A stretch of 64,000 nt of DNA, taken from Planctomycetota bacterium (GTDB lineage Bacteria; Planctomycetota; Planctomycetia; Planctomycetales; Planctomycetaceae). Positions 34,929-44,712 of this stretch are shown one piece after another. Location: NCBI GenBank assembly GCA_030836185.1, contig JAURQH010000010.1, forward strand, positions 1 through 64,000. Reading direction: 5' to 3'. Every line of letters starts with the position of its first letter. The stretch's first letter is position 1. The notes under the pieces are model-generated. The model saw only the letters and a list, made by a program, of their open reading frames with translations, was not told the DNA's origin and searched no databases. Both the position numbers and the translations under genes were made by a program.

Positions 34929-36095
34929 CTAAGTTTCCTTGGAATATCCCCATTCCTTCGACGCGAAGCCCCAGTGGTTTTGGACTAACTCGATCTCAGC
35001 CGGTTCGAGTTGATGGGCTGATTTTTGAAACCCGGACTTTTCTTGAATGTACTGCTGAAAGAGTGGTTTTGCCGTTTCAAACCCATCAAGTTGCAATGAG
35101 GAGTAGATCGATTGCAACGTCTCAACAGGAGCGTGTTCCAGATCTTCGAATTTTACTTCCACCAGGTTTTTCGCAGGAATCGAATCTCGGTCGGTCAGGT
35201 ATTTTTGCATCAACGCTTTGTAGAACGAGAGAAAATTCTGCTCGATATCTTCTTCGGTTGTTTTGGTCAGGCCGAGAAGCTGTGTCACATTCATCCAGAG
35301 ATTACGTGTTGATCGAAAAACGTGTTCGGGGTTCCTCACGATAAAAACAAATTTTGCATCAGGAAACAGATGCAATAGTTGTGGGATCCGAGCGGTGTTC
35401 GGGGGGTTTTTCAGGCATAACGTCTTCCCTTCCTGGTCGAGACTCAAGCGACACAACAGTTTGCGATATTCGACCGTCCATTTCACTGCATCTGTGGGCG
35501 TCTGGTCAAACATGACCGAGCGGCGAAACAATTCTTCGGCTCGGTCGGGGAAGAGGTAGCAGTGGTTGTAAGAAATGTCCGTCATTCTTTCCAACGCAAA
35601 TTCTTCTTCCTTGGGAAAATCCCAACCCATCTTCATTCCATCGACGGGTCGTTGATCGGGCATCATCTTGGCGAGCTTGTCATTGATGAAGTCCGGCATG
35701 GTCAGGAAGCTGTTCGGTGTAATGCAATGACGCATTGTGAGATATCCGAACTGCGGGTCCTTCGTCAATAAATTATGCAGATGTGTTGTTCCGCTTCTCC
35801 AATGACCAATGACAAACAGAGGTGGAGCAGGTTCTGTCTCCAAAGCTTTTGCACGACGAGAACTGAATCGTTCCTGCCAACGAAAAGGAACTCCGGTGAG
35901 AGAATTCAATAAGAGGCTCGCCCACGTTGGTAATTTCCTCCAACCAGCAGGCCGGAGACCATGTTTCAGGAACAGCTTCAAAACGAGATCAGAAGATCCA
36001 CCGGTCAAGGAGTGTGGAATTTTTATTGATTCGGTGCGTGAAGACTTTGGTTTCATACTCTGATTTTCAGGCATCGTTTGAGAAACCGATGACAT
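34929..36095 (-). CDS. Sulfotransferase family protein
   Basis: This 388-residue protein has the PAPS-binding 5' phosphosulfate loop in VIGHWRSGTTHLHNLLTKDP (about residues 95-114) and the 3' phosphate motif FVIVRNPEHVFRSTRN, here FIVRNPEHVFRSTRNLW. Sulfotransferases move a sulfo group from PAPS to sugars, lipids or proteins; planctomycetes carry many of them. The acceptor is unknown. GGAAG lies upstream of the ATG at 36095. It is 75 bases downstream of the TatD gene on the same strand. Confidence 0.88.
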   Translation of the reverse strand: MSSVSQTMPENQSMKPKSSRTESIKIPHSLTGGSSDLVLKLFLKHGLRPAGWRKLPTWASLLLNSLTGVPFRWQERFSSRRAKALETEPAPPLFVIGHWRSGTTHLHNLLTKDPQFGYLTMRHCITPNSFLTMPDFINDKLAKMMPDQRPVDGMKMGWDFPKEEEFALERMTDISYNHCYLFPDRAEELFRRSVMFDQTPTDAVKWTVEYRKLLCRLSLDQEGKTLCLKNPPNTARIPQLLHLFPDAKFVFIVRNPEHVFRSTRNLWMNVTQLLGLTKTTEEDIEQNFLSFYKALMQKYLTDRDSIPAKNLVEVKFEDLEHAPVETLQSIYSSLQLDGFETAKPLFQQYIQEKSGFQKSAHQLEPAEIELVQNHWGFASKEWGYSKET

Positions 36096-36170
36096 CGAGC
36101 TTCAACTTCCTTGTTCGATCAGTAAAGAGTTGAGGCATTATGACACTTTGCACCCATTCGACAACCAGAA

Positions 36171-36956
36171 TCAGCCGGGGAATCCAAATAATCTTCGAGC
36201 ATTCGCCGTCGTTTGCTTCGAGAATTCCTCGATGCTGATTTCTCGAACATCGGCGATCACTTGTGCCGTCAACGCGACACGTGCAGGCTCATTCCGTTTT
36301 CCTCGCATGGGATGTGGTGAAAGATAGGGGGAATCAGTCTCGACTAAGATTCGATCCGCAGGAATTTTCCCAGCAATATTACGGAGTTCATCGTTTCTTT
36401 TGAAAGTCGCCATGCCGGCAAACGACATGTACATATCGAGCTCAAGGCAAGTATCGGCTGTTTTCTGGTCGGCGCAAAAGGAATGCATGACGCCCCGCAG
36501 ACTTCCCTGTTTCCCATGTCGCCTCAATTGCTCAACGACTTCAGCATCTGCTTCACGATTATGGACAATGAACGGTTTGCCAATTGCTTGTGAGAGTTCA
36601 AGATGACGATCAAAATAATCTGCTTGAAGTTCTAGTGGAGCGTGGTCCCAATATTTATCGAGCCCCGTTTCTCCGACCGCCAACACTCGCGGATGTGCCG
36701 CCAACTCAACAATCCGTTCCCAGTCTCCTGCTTTTGCTTCCGCGACGTAATTTGGTTGAATACCGACGGCAGCAAAAACGGATTCATATTGTTCCGCCAA
36801 GGCCACAGCACGTTCGCTGCTTTCGCGAGTTGTGCCGATGGTTAACATCGAGACAACGCCAGCCGTCGTGGCAGATTCGATGACGGTGGCCACATCATGC
36901 TCAAAGGATGATTCGTCAAGGTGACAGTGTGTGTCGATCAGCAAGGGGGTAGACAT
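36171..36956 (-). CDS. TatD-family hydrolase (DNase)
   Basis: TatD proteins are metal-dependent TIM-barrel nucleases. The metal ligands are in IDTHCHLD (H10, H12), VGETGLDKYW and FIVHNREAD, with further His and Asp in VMHSFCAD and VETDSPYLSP. I start at the ATG at 36956 because GGAG precedes it by a few bases; an in-frame TTG at 36968 includes that site in the coding region. The product has 261 residues, the usual size. Upstream is the broken deaminase gene on the same strand. Confidence 0.93.
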   Translation of the reverse strand: MSTPLLIDTHCHLDESSFEHDVATVIESATTAGVVSMLTIGTTRESSERAVALAEQYESVFAAVGIQPNYVAEAKAGDWERIVELAAHPRVLAVGETGLDKYWDHAPLELQADYFDRHLELSQAIGKPFIVHNREADAEVVEQLRRHGKQGSLRGVMHSFCADQKTADTCLELDMYMSFAGMATFKRNDELRNIAGKIPADRILVETDSPYLSPHPMRGKRNEPARVALTAQVIADVREISIEEFSKQTTANARRLFGFPG

Positions 36957-37033
36957 TTCAAGCTCCAAGGAAGAGAAGAATCTCTATCCTAGAGTTGAGA
37001 GCCGATGCTTTCCACCAAGACGGAGTATTCTCT

Positions 37034-37506
37034 TTACGATGCCTTCAGTTTTTGAACGGCGTTCAAAAAAAGCTGGTCACATTCTTCCTCAAGGACTCCT
37101 CCCATCGTGGCCATCTCGGAATCCCATGATTTGGCAATGACCTCATTCGATGTCAGATCAATCTGTTTCCAGCCCATCGTTTGCAAAGTTTTGATGGAAC
37201 TCCCGTAGACAACGGTGCCGATGCCCGACCAGAGAATCGCCGACATACACATCGAACAAGGTTCGGCTGTTGTATAGAGAATATAATTCGACCAATTATC
37301 GTCGTTACTCTCTTGAAGCATTCATTGATGGCGTCAATTTCACCGTGCCAAATAGGATTTTCGGTTCCGCGATTTATCCCTTCGGCGATGACATCGCCCG
37401 AAGAGTTTACAATGACGGAACCGAATGGATGAGAGGAGTTTTGACGGGCGATGACGATTGCATGCCGCATCATGATTTCGTGGAGGGAAGGAGAGATGGG
37501 GTTCAT
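37034..37506 (-). pseudogene. Frameshifted nucleoside/cytidine-type deaminase
   Basis: Two overlapping frames on this strand together make one deaminase of about 155 residues. The first (from ATG 37506) has PFGSVIVNSSGDVIAEGINR and the zinc/catalytic WHGEIDAINECF. The second, readable to 37034, has YILYTTAEPCSMCMSAILW with the two zinc cysteines. The switch falls near 37300-37320, inside a GAGAG run, and needs a one-base change. It may be a real inactivating mutation, a sequencing error, or programmed slippage; the first is a fair default. Guanine deaminase and tRNA adenosine deaminase belong to the same superfamily. Confidence 0.75.
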
Positions 37507-37573
37507 AGTTGGTGGGACTCGCTGATCTCGGGAGGTCTGGGAGGTGGGACGTGCGCCTTAACAATATGAATGG

Positions 37574-37975
37574 TCAAGTTGTTGCTAGAGAGATGATCGC
37601 GAGCCAGATCATCAAAAGTGATAGACAAACTACAAACAGAATTATTAAGGCAATTTGTACGGGATGTTTATTACACCTACTCTTTGTAACAAGCCCCGAT
37701 GTCCATTCCGCAAAGTTCGTGTGAAGATCTGTAAAAGATTCTCCGTACACGACATCAAACTTTTGACTACGTTCATCGTCACGACAGTAACCACACAAAT
37801 TGTGCTTCTGATTATTTTCATCGAAGATCGTGCCGCAGAACTGAAAAACCTGCACCCAGCCGGGACGTTCAATGGCAATCAGTTTCAGCTCCTCGAATCG
37901 CCCCGATTTTCCGTCCCACCCTTGTTGTGTGAACCAATCGCGCAAGTCTTTTTCCGTAGCTCGATATTTCAGCAT
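37574..37975 (-). CDS. Hypothetical protein with C-terminal membrane anchor
   Basis: I start at the ATG at 37975 (MLKYRATEKDLRDWF), since the longer frame has an unconvincing basic N-terminus. The 133-residue product has a soluble part with FCGTIFDENN and LCGYCRDDER, and a single hydrophobic helix close to the C-terminus (IALIILFVVCLSLLMIWLAI), so it may be a tail-anchored protein. The CGYC pair could bind metal or form a disulfide, but nothing shows it. I do not recognise the family. Confidence 0.55.
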   Translation of the reverse strand: MLKYRATEKDLRDWFTQQGWDGKSGRFEELKLIAIERPGWVQVFQFCGTIFDENNQKHNLCGYCRDDERSQKFDVVYGESFTDLHTNFAEWTSGLVTKSRCNKHPVQIALIILFVVCLSLLMIWLAIISLATT

Positions 37976-38204
37976 TGATCGACCTGGTAGAATTTGACAA
38001 ATACGAGCGCTCTTCTGAATTATAGGCACGATCACAGATTCTCCCAGACCTTTGGATTGTAGCCGTAAAGTGCTTCGATATCTGACCTTGTGAAGATGTA
38101 AGAATTCTGGGAGGATTCGACCACGCAATATCATAGAGAGATGATGCGCGCTGATGCATCGGCATCGCATTATCAGATCAACTCAATCAGCAAGGATGCA
38201 TTAG

Positions 38205-38531
38205 ATGAAATCGCTGTGGCTCTTTTTAGGCGGGTTGTTCTGTGGGCTTTTGTTGACAGGACTTTCTTACGAGTATCACTGTGTGATGTCGGAAGAAGGG
38301 TTTCTGATCGTTCCCAAATCTCAGTCGAGCCTTTCGGATGTCTATGTCGACATTCGCGAGTGGTCAATCACCGATTGGGGCGATCATCCCGAAGTGGCTC
38401 GTGCATTGATTGCCGATGGTCGGAGCGAACTCGTCAAAGCCTCCGTCGCCGACGATACCCTTAAAAAGTTGTTGCCTTCTCTGGGCTCTGAGCCAGAAGT
38501 CGCGAATCCGTTTCAAATCAATCAATTGTAA
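38205..38531 (+). CDS. Small membrane-anchored hypothetical protein
   Basis: This 108-residue protein has one N-terminal hydrophobic helix (LWLFLGGLFCGLLLTGLSYE) that may be an uncleaved anchor, and a soluble part with VYVDIREWSITDWGDHPEVA. The stop codon overlaps the ATG of the next gene by one base (TAATG), so translation of the two is likely coupled. I recall similar small proteins in planctomycetes with no known function. The upstream AAGGA-like site fits the start. Confidence 0.7.
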   Translation: MKSLWLFLGGLFCGLLLTGLSYEYHCVMSEEGFLIVPKSQSSLSDVYVDIREWSITDWGDHPEVARALIADGRSELVKASVADDTLKKLLPSLGSEPEVANPFQINQL

Positions 38532-39865
38532 TGATCACTCCCACTCAACAACCTCAAACTCTGTACGGGAGAATCCGGGTTTCGGCTTCTTTACGGAGAG
38601 CTTGTCTGGTCACGTTGGGATTGATGTTTCTGGTGCCGGGTTGCCTCTTTCTGAATCACAATTCAGCAAAGGTCTCGCTGCCCGCCAAACATAAAGTCCG
38701 CAGCGATCAGTTACTGGTTTTGAGCGATTTTCGTATCTCACCCGATCATGAATTGATCGATAATCTGAAAGAGTTAAGGCAGCACGTCTATCAAAATTTG
38801 GACTTACCCGAACAAAAACGAACGGTCACTGTTTATCTCTTTGATCACGAACAGGCCTATCGACAATATTTGGCCGAGATGTACCCCGGCTTACCGCACC
38901 GTCGTGCGTACTTCTTCAAGACATCTAATGAGCTGGCCGTCTTTAGTTATTGGGGAGAACGAATTCAGGAAGATCTGCGGCACGAGTACACGCACGGCCT
39001 GTTGCATGCTAGTTTGAAGAATGTGCCGCTTTGGTTGGATGAAGGTTTGGCCGAATATTTTGAAGTGGCCGGTGATCAACCGGGTGAACTCAACAGCAAC
39101 TACCCCAGTGAATTGACGGCCAAGATTGGGGCGGGGTGGAAACCCGATCTGAAGCGGCTCGAAAAGATCGACGAATTCGCAGACCTGGAAAGACTCGACT
39201 ATCAGGAATCGTGGGCTTGGGTGCATTTCATGCTCCACCACAATCCTGAAACACGAGAAGCGTTACTTGGCTACGTTCAGGATTTACGCACTCAAAACAA
39301 TCCCTATCCCCTCAGCAATCGTTTGAAAGTTGCGCAGCTCGATTTTGGTAATCGATTTCTCTCTTATGTTGCCTCTCTCAATACTTTTTCGGATGCGCTA
39401 CAATCGACACCTCGCATGTTGACGGAGCGAGAGAATCCGTTCAATGAGGAACCGGAAAATGTGAGAAAAGTCGATGAAGCTGGTTGGGTTCGCCTGTCAG
39501 CAACGAATACCCAAATGGCAACGATGCCCGTCTACTCACTGGAACTTCCCGAACATGTGACCGGCCGCATGATGCTCACTGGGCAAGACGGTCATGTGAA
39601 ATTCGATGAGGGACCGAGTATTTATCAAACCGCCCATCGGCATGGTTGGGACGACTTTTTACGACTATTTTTGGAGCAGGAAATCAACCTGAACGATCCA
39701 CAAACCGTCAAACACTTTGCAGAAAATCCGTCCACCGAGTATTGGGACTTGGCCCGCGAAGCGCGAGCCAAGGGGATTTACGACTGCTATCAGGCCTTGA
39801 AAAAACAGAGTGCCAAAAAGGGAGCAAATGTCCTTCGTCAGCAGTTTCACTCAAGTGGTGGTTGA
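38531..39865 (+). CDS. DUF1570-type lipoprotein with zinc-peptidase motif
   Basis: The 444-residue protein has a signal segment ending in VPGC (about residues 25-37), likely a lipidation site. The central region carries RHEYTHGLLH (His near residue 151), an HExxH zinc site, followed by PLWLDEGLAEYFE, where the Glu of GLAEYFE fits the third ligand of gluzincin peptidases. This is the layout of DUF1570. A peptidase role is plausible but unproven for the family. The start overlaps the stop of the small membrane protein gene by one base. Confidence 0.85.
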   Translation: MITPTQQPQTLYGRIRVSASLRRACLVTLGLMFLVPGCLFLNHNSAKVSLPAKHKVRSDQLLVLSDFRISPDHELIDNLKELRQHVYQNLDLPEQKRTVTVYLFDHEQAYRQYLAEMYPGLPHRRAYFFKTSNELAVFSYWGERIQEDLRHEYTHGLLHASLKNVPLWLDEGLAEYFEVAGDQPGELNSNYPSELTAKIGAGWKPDLKRLEKIDEFADLERLDYQESWAWVHFMLHHNPETREALLGYVQDLRTQNNPYPLSNRLKVAQLDFGNRFLSYVASLNTFSDALQSTPRMLTERENPFNEEPENVRKVDEAGWVRLSATNTQMATMPVYSLELPEHVTGRMMLTGQDGHVKFDEGPSIYQTAHRHGWDDFLRLFLEQEINLNDPQTVKHFAENPSTEYWDLAREARAKGIYDCYQALKKQSAKKGANVLRQQFHSSGG

Positions 39866-39936
39866 CCCATTTCGTAGTCTGTTGCATCATAGAGAACTCG
39901 CCTTACATCCTACTCTCAAGATCGTCTCCCGTTCCC

Positions 39937-40671
39937 ATGTCGTCGCAACCTTCCGATTTGATTTCCGAAGACGTCAATCTATCTCGATGTGAGGAGATTC
40001 TTCAGTACAAGTTCCAGGATCGTGAATTGTTACGTCGTGCATTAACGCATTCCTCGATTGCGGCATCTCGCCTGACATCGAACGAACGCATGGAATTTTT
40101 GGGAGATTCCGTTTTAGGCATGGTGGTTTGCGAAACTCTCTTTGAGAGCTATCCCGATTATGCTGAAGGGGAACTGACACGAATTAAATCGTCAGTCGTC
40201 AGTCGTTCAACCTGTGCACGAATTTCATGCGAAATTGGTCTGGATGATTGCCTTTATCTCGGAAAAGGTCTCACTAACCACGAAGGCATTCCGGAGTCTG
40301 TCATCGCTGGCTCTTTTGAAGGAGTTGTTGCGGCGATCTATCTCGATGGAGGTTACGAACCGGCGCGGACCTGGCTGCGATCGGTATTGCAGCAAGAAAT
40401 CATCCGTCTGGTCGAACAAGAGGAAGAAGAAAATTTCAAAAGTGTGTTACAACAACTTTCTCAAAAAGACTTTCAACTTACTCCCGGATATCGCTTGTTA
40501 GATGAGAAAGGTCCTGACCACTCCAAATGCTTCAAAGTCTCAGCCTATATTGGTGACGAATATTATCCGGCTGCGTGGGGTAACACGAAAAAAGAAGCCG
40601 AGCAACGTGCGGCTGAAAACGCTTACGCTGTTCTCTCTGAACAACCCGCCCCTCATCCGTCGGATGAGTAG
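39937..40671 (+). CDS. rnc: Ribonuclease III
   Basis: RNase III cuts double-stranded RNA in rRNA processing and mRNA decay. I start at the ATG at 39937 because the longer frame overlaps the upstream gene. The 244-residue product has the signature NERMEFLGDSVLGMV, the second acidic site in GSFEGVVAAIYLDGG and a C-terminal double-stranded-RNA-binding domain (NFKSVLQQLSQKDFQL to the end, with KKEAEQRAAENAYAVL). The gene stands 71 bases after the DUF1570 gene on the same strand. Confidence 0.96.
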   Translation: MSSQPSDLISEDVNLSRCEEILQYKFQDRELLRRALTHSSIAASRLTSNERMEFLGDSVLGMVVCETLFESYPDYAEGELTRIKSSVVSRSTCARISCEIGLDDCLYLGKGLTNHEGIPESVIAGSFEGVVAAIYLDGGYEPARTWLRSVLQQEIIRLVEQEEEENFKSVLQQLSQKDFQLTPGYRLLDEKGPDHSKCFKVSAYIGDEYYPAAWGNTKKEAEQRAAENAYAVLSEQPAPHPSDE

Positions 40672-40751
40672 GCATACGCTAAACGACTACGAATAAATCC
40701 CTCTGACAGATCGCGTAGATGGATCAAATCTTTCAGTGACTAAACAAAAGC

Positions 40752-42371
40752 TCAATACCACTGATAAGTATAGTCGATGAACGCCTCTTTCGCAGTGTCC
40801 CGTTCCCCTTGGTCTCCCTCAAATTCAAGCTGTGCTGATTTGCTATTCATTAGCGCGAGTAATTTCCGATGGGCCAATGAATAGGCAGACCACCCACTCT
40901 CCTTGCGTTCTTCGGATTCTTCTTTTTCTCGATCAAAACGGGTGGAAAGAATCGTACGCACGCCTTCACGGATGATTTTGTCTTCGCTTTCGAGAAGTGG
41001 GAAGAGTTTTAATGCCGCCTCGTCACTGAGTGGATGGATGGCAAATTGAACTGCAGGAGCCGGATTGCCGGCTAAGATATGCCGGACGTTGTATTGGGCG
41101 ACAAATCGATCAGTGGGGACAATCGCGTAGAGATACACAAAGATTGCCAGCACCCATAATTGACGACGTATGAGCCAATGAAACCGTCGTTGCTTGATAA
41201 TCTTGATCACAACCAGAACGAATCCTCCCACGACGGCCGAAATGCCGAAAAATCCCACCACACGCATTTGTGTCATGCCGTTGAAACCAACATAGATACA
41301 AAGGCGATGATACACGGCCAACGCGAGAAACAGGTTTTCAGCCGACCAAAGCCAGGCAATTTTTTTCAAGCCTTGAATTCGATCGTCGGCGAATGTGGCT
41401 CGCCGAAAAATAGAGGACAGGGTCAGTGTCGAGAGCCCCAAGGCAACTGTCAACCAAAAGGCTCCTTCATGGGCATACCCCGAGTAATGAAAACCATCCG
41501 GATAGTCGCGGAACCAGAGAGTTTGAAACTCGAAGACCATGTACACGGCAAATAGTATGACCACGGCGATCAATGTGTTTCGATAGGCGGCATACATAAC
41601 AGAAGGTTGATTTCTTTGGACAAAGTCGTCGATGACCTCGTTTTCATCGGTGATGTCCAGCATGTCGAGAGAGCGATTGATGGGTCGGACTAATCCCGCA
41701 GTCACAAAAAGTACAAGAATCAAAAACGCGAGTTCTAAAGGTTGCGGACCATGCTCGACAAACCATTCTCTAATCGTCTGAAACCAAAGTTCAAAGGTTT
41801 CACCGAACAGTTCCATTAAGTGTGGATTGGCGAGAACGAATATAAAACCGAACACAAGAACAGAAAAGACAGGAATGACGACACTCAAAGTTCCGCTTAC
41901 ACCAATGGTATTCCAGACTCCTCGACGTTCACGATACGATCTTTTTTGTAACAGTGTAAAACCAGCCACTGCCGATTGAGTGGCGTACTGAATTGATTCC
42001 AGAACGTGAGGAGTGCGTCCCGTTAACAGCATGGCATAGACCACGAGTAGCCAGCCTCCCATGATCGGCTGTAACCAGAATCCACTGATCAGCATGCGTG
42101 CCGCCAGAATGACCAGCATTATATAGACGAGGAGTGTGCGAGTTTTCGACTGTGGCCGAAAAAACAGAAGCGCCCAAAGAGCGGGAGCCAGTACTAAGAA
42201 CAGACCGAATCCCGCGTAACCCTCGCTTCGGTATATAGAGACATCGGCTGCCAACAGGGAGAGCAGAAGAATCAACCACTTTCCCGCACTCTGAAAAATC
42301 GATCCCTCCGGCTGCGGTTGATCAGCTTCATCATCGAATATGGGTTCGACTGCCGACATGCGTTCTACCAA
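40752..42371 (-). CDS. Multi-pass membrane protein, DUF4153/DUF4173-like
   Basis: This 539-residue protein has about 11-12 membrane helices between residues 28 and 420, then a soluble C-terminal part of about 120 residues. The segment YSGYAHEGAFWLTVALGLST resembles the conserved helix of DUF4153/DUF4173 proteins, and a long loop NRSLDMLDITDENEVIDDF is also visible. The function is unknown. It converges on rnc with an 80-base gap and diverges from a secreted protein gene. Confidence 0.72.
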   Translation of the reverse strand: MVERMSAVEPIFDDEADQPQPEGSIFQSAGKWLILLLSLLAADVSIYRSEGYAGFGLFLVLAPALWALLFFRPQSKTRTLLVYIMLVILAARMLISGFWLQPIMGGWLLVVYAMLLTGRTPHVLESIQYATQSAVAGFTLLQKRSYRERRGVWNTIGVSGTLSVVIPVFSVLVFGFIFVLANPHLMELFGETFELWFQTIREWFVEHGPQPLELAFLILVLFVTAGLVRPINRSLDMLDITDENEVIDDFVQRNQPSVMYAAYRNTLIAVVILFAVYMVFEFQTLWFRDYPDGFHYSGYAHEGAFWLTVALGLSTLTLSSIFRRATFADDRIQGLKKIAWLWSAENLFLALAVYHRLCIYVGFNGMTQMRVVGFFGISAVVGGFVLVVIKIIKQRRFHWLIRRQLWVLAIFVYLYAIVPTDRFVAQYNVRHILAGNPAPAVQFAIHPLSDEAALKLFPLLESEDKIIREGVRTILSTRFDREKEESEERKESGWSAYSLAHRKLLALMNSKSAQLEFEGDQGERDTAKEAFIDYTYQWY

Positions 42372-42524
42372 TCATCAATGTAGAGAGGGGCGATATCACA
42401 ATCCACTCTCGCTACGCTGGCGAGTTGCCATTCGTTGGGAAAGATAAACATTTCATTGTCGATCTCTTCTGATCATAATGCGTATGTCGTCAAAAATCTT
42501 GCTTTTCACAGAGAGAAATGTTTC

Positions 42525-43520
42525 ATGAAAAACTCGCTCTTGGTCTTCGGATATCTCATCGTTTCGGCGTCTCTCCTGCCCGCAGGTGAACGAGAGGGCG
42601 TCTCTCGGGTCTCCGCATACGGCTATGACGATTGTTTGAAGATTTCCAACGACCGAACTTCCGTCATTATCTGCCCTCAAGTGGGAGGGCGGATTTTGTC
42701 TTATAGCCATCAAGGGAAAGAAGCCTTGCCGCTGCCCAAAGGCGGAGATGGCTGTACCTATGAAGAAGGTAAGCGTGGTGGTTCACCGATTCCCGGTCGA
42801 TTTGATATCGGTCCCGAAACGACGATCCCTAAGCATCCGGTGCTCTGGCAGGGAGTTTGGCAGGGAGAAATCGTTGGCGATCGACATGTGAGAGTGATTA
42901 GCCCACATGATCAAGCGACTGGCGTGCAACTGGTGCGAGATTACAAACTTGATCCAAATTCCAGCCAACTCGAATGTCGGCAAACCATGACCAACCGTTC
43001 TGACAAAACGGTTGAGTACTGTTATTGGAGTCGGACATTTGCTCTGGGGGGAGGAATTGTTGTGATTCCTCTCACCGAACCAAGTCGATTTCCCCATCGG
43101 TATGTGATGTACACGCCGGCTCCCGTGATTAACTATCTGCCCGAAGATGAGAATATTCGCCGTCGCGACGGCTTTCTGGAGATCTTGGGTCCACCCGCGT
43201 TTCCAAAACTTGGTATGGATACTCAAGCGGGTTGGTTCGCCTATTTAATGCCGAACGATTTGATGTTCGTCAAACAGTTTCCTGTTTACCCGGATCGGGT
43301 TTACAACGAAGTGGCCGGGTTGACGATGTCCATCTGGTATCCCGACCGTCCAATGGTCGAGCTGGAGCCGATTGGCCCACGGGAAAAGTTAAAACCGGAT
43401 GCGTCGGCTTCGTTCACCGAAACCTGGTATTTGGTCCCGCAGAATTTTCCCGCGGACGGCAAACAAGTCGATTTGAAAGCGATTGATTCAATCGCCAAGA
43501 AGGCGATGTCGAAAAAATAG
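42525..43520 (+). CDS. Secreted protein, DUF4380 / aldose-epimerase-like fold
   Basis: I start at the ATG at 42525 because it gives a clear signal peptide (MKNSLLVFGYLIVSASLLPAG); the longer frame adds 30 unlikely residues. The mature region begins with SVIICPQVGGRILSYSHQGK, typical of the galactose-mutarotase-like beta fold seen in DUF4380, and has further LECRQTMTNRSDKTVEY and SFTETWYLVP segments. Such proteins may bind sugars, but no catalytic residues can be named. The 331-residue product converges on a glycine-zipper lipoprotein gene with a one-base gap. Confidence 0.75.
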   Translation: MKNSLLVFGYLIVSASLLPAGEREGVSRVSAYGYDDCLKISNDRTSVIICPQVGGRILSYSHQGKEALPLPKGGDGCTYEEGKRGGSPIPGRFDIGPETTIPKHPVLWQGVWQGEIVGDRHVRVISPHDQATGVQLVRDYKLDPNSSQLECRQTMTNRSDKTVEYCYWSRTFALGGGIVVIPLTEPSRFPHRYVMYTPAPVINYLPEDENIRRRDGFLEILGPPAFPKLGMDTQAGWFAYLMPNDLMFVKQFPVYPDRVYNEVAGLTMSIWYPDRPMVELEPIGPREKLKPDASASFTETWYLVPQNFPADGKQVDLKAIDSIAKKAMSKK

Positions 43521-43521
43521 C

Positions 43522-44130
43522 TTATCGCGAGTAATGCAGGTGGACTCCTGCGCGAGGTCGTGGCCTGTGCCAATAGGGATGGTGATGTCGGCTCACACCA
43601 ACACCCACTCCGACGGACGGAACAATCACCACCTCGGGTCGACTGGAGACTCCGCGAACAACGTCTCCATGCGCCGCCGCTTGAGAAGCTTTCTGGATCT
43701 CCAATACGACATAGTCACTCACACCATTCGACTTCAAGTCGATGATGGCATTGGGACTCATATCAATTCGCCCACCGCGATTCTTGACCGTATTCACGAT
43801 CACGTCATCACTGACTCCACTTTGCGTCATACGGATTAAGTCGAGGTTGGTGACCGCGGTTGCTTCTTCCATTTCAGCCTGCGCAAGTTCTTCGTAGGCC
43901 ATGTCTTTTTTATCTTCGGAGTTTCCGACAACGGCACCGGTTAAGCCTCCTGCGAGTGCTCCCAGAACAACACCATCACCGGTGTTTCCACTTTGATGGC
44001 CAATGATCCCGCCTAATAACGCGCCGGCGGTCGAGCCGACCATTGCACCGTGTTCAGTATGGTTACGTGGGTGACAACCCAGAAAGACCATCATGGGAAG
44101 TATTGCCGAGAGGCACAGAATCAATCGCAT
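43522..44130 (-). CDS. Glycine-zipper lipoprotein
   Basis: I start at the ATG at 44130 (MRLILCLSAILPMMVFLGC), which gives a signal peptide with a lipidation Cys. Two glycine-zipper helices follow (VGSTAGALLGGIIGHQSG and VVLGALAGGLTGAVVGN), as in SlyB/OsmB-type proteins that insert into or span the outer membrane. After an acidic stretch comes a repeat pair with VTNLDLIRMTQSGVSDDVIV and IIDLKSNGVSDYVVLEIQK. The C-terminal end is rich in His, Arg and Pro (SRHHHPYWHRPRPRAG). The function is unknown; envelope stability is a reasonable guess. Confidence 0.8.
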   Translation of the reverse strand: MRLILCLSAILPMMVFLGCHPRNHTEHGAMVGSTAGALLGGIIGHQSGNTGDGVVLGALAGGLTGAVVGNSEDKKDMAYEELAQAEMEEATAVTNLDLIRMTQSGVSDDVIVNTVKNRGGRIDMSPNAIIDLKSNGVSDYVVLEIQKASQAAAHGDVVRGVSSRPEVVIVPSVGVGVGVSRHHHPYWHRPRPRAGVHLHYSR

Positions 44131-44389
44131 GGTGCACCTTAAACCGAATAATCTGTTCACAGAATGAGCTTCCAGCCTTCGCACGCTGGTGTGTTGGAGA
44201 GTTTTAATGAAATCTCAACGGGCTCGACCAGATCGTTTTGAGATGCTTGTTTTTTAGAATGCGATTATTTCCCTAAACCTAACAAAGAATGGACTTTGCG
44301 TGTGGGAGGTGGGTGCTTTTCCGTCGCTGAGAAAGCATCGCTCGTCTTGCAATAATTGCATTTGACAACAGTAAGTGATGAGACGCGAT

Positions 44390-44665
44390 CTAAAGAACAT
44401 CTTCGATGGCTGAGAGACTGATGATTTCGTCCCAGCGAACATGGGCGCGATTTCGATTGGGGCGAATACCGTGCATGCGTGATTCGACGATATATCGTTC
44501 GCGCGAGGTGGCCGTGTCTCGCAAATCGTGAACGTCGACAGTTTCCAGCGTCACGAATTTGTCATCCCAGTCAGTGAGAGTTCCCAGATAGACATACATG
44601 GCGGTCACATCGAGAACAATTTCTCGTCCTTTGAGTGTCTCACAAAGTGATGACCAATCGGACAT
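44390..44665 (-). CDS. Small conserved hypothetical protein, 91 residues
   Basis: I start at the ATG at 44665 (MSDWSSLCETLKGREIVLD); the longer frame runs back into the antiporter gene. The product is 91 residues with GREIVLDVTAMYVYLGTL, then LETVDVHDLRDTATSRERYI and a WDEIISLSAIEDVL ending. The pattern of short strands resembles an Sm-like barrel, but I have no firm family. It stands 47 bases after the antiporter gene and is probably in the same transcript. Confidence 0.68.
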   Translation of the reverse strand: MSDWSSLCETLKGREIVLDVTAMYVYLGTLTDWDDKFVTLETVDVHDLRDTATSRERYIVESRMHGIRPNRNRAHVRWDEIISLSAIEDVL

Positions 44666-44712
44666 GAAAATTCCATTTACTGAAACTCGGAAGTTGATTG
44701 AGACTTCATGAA

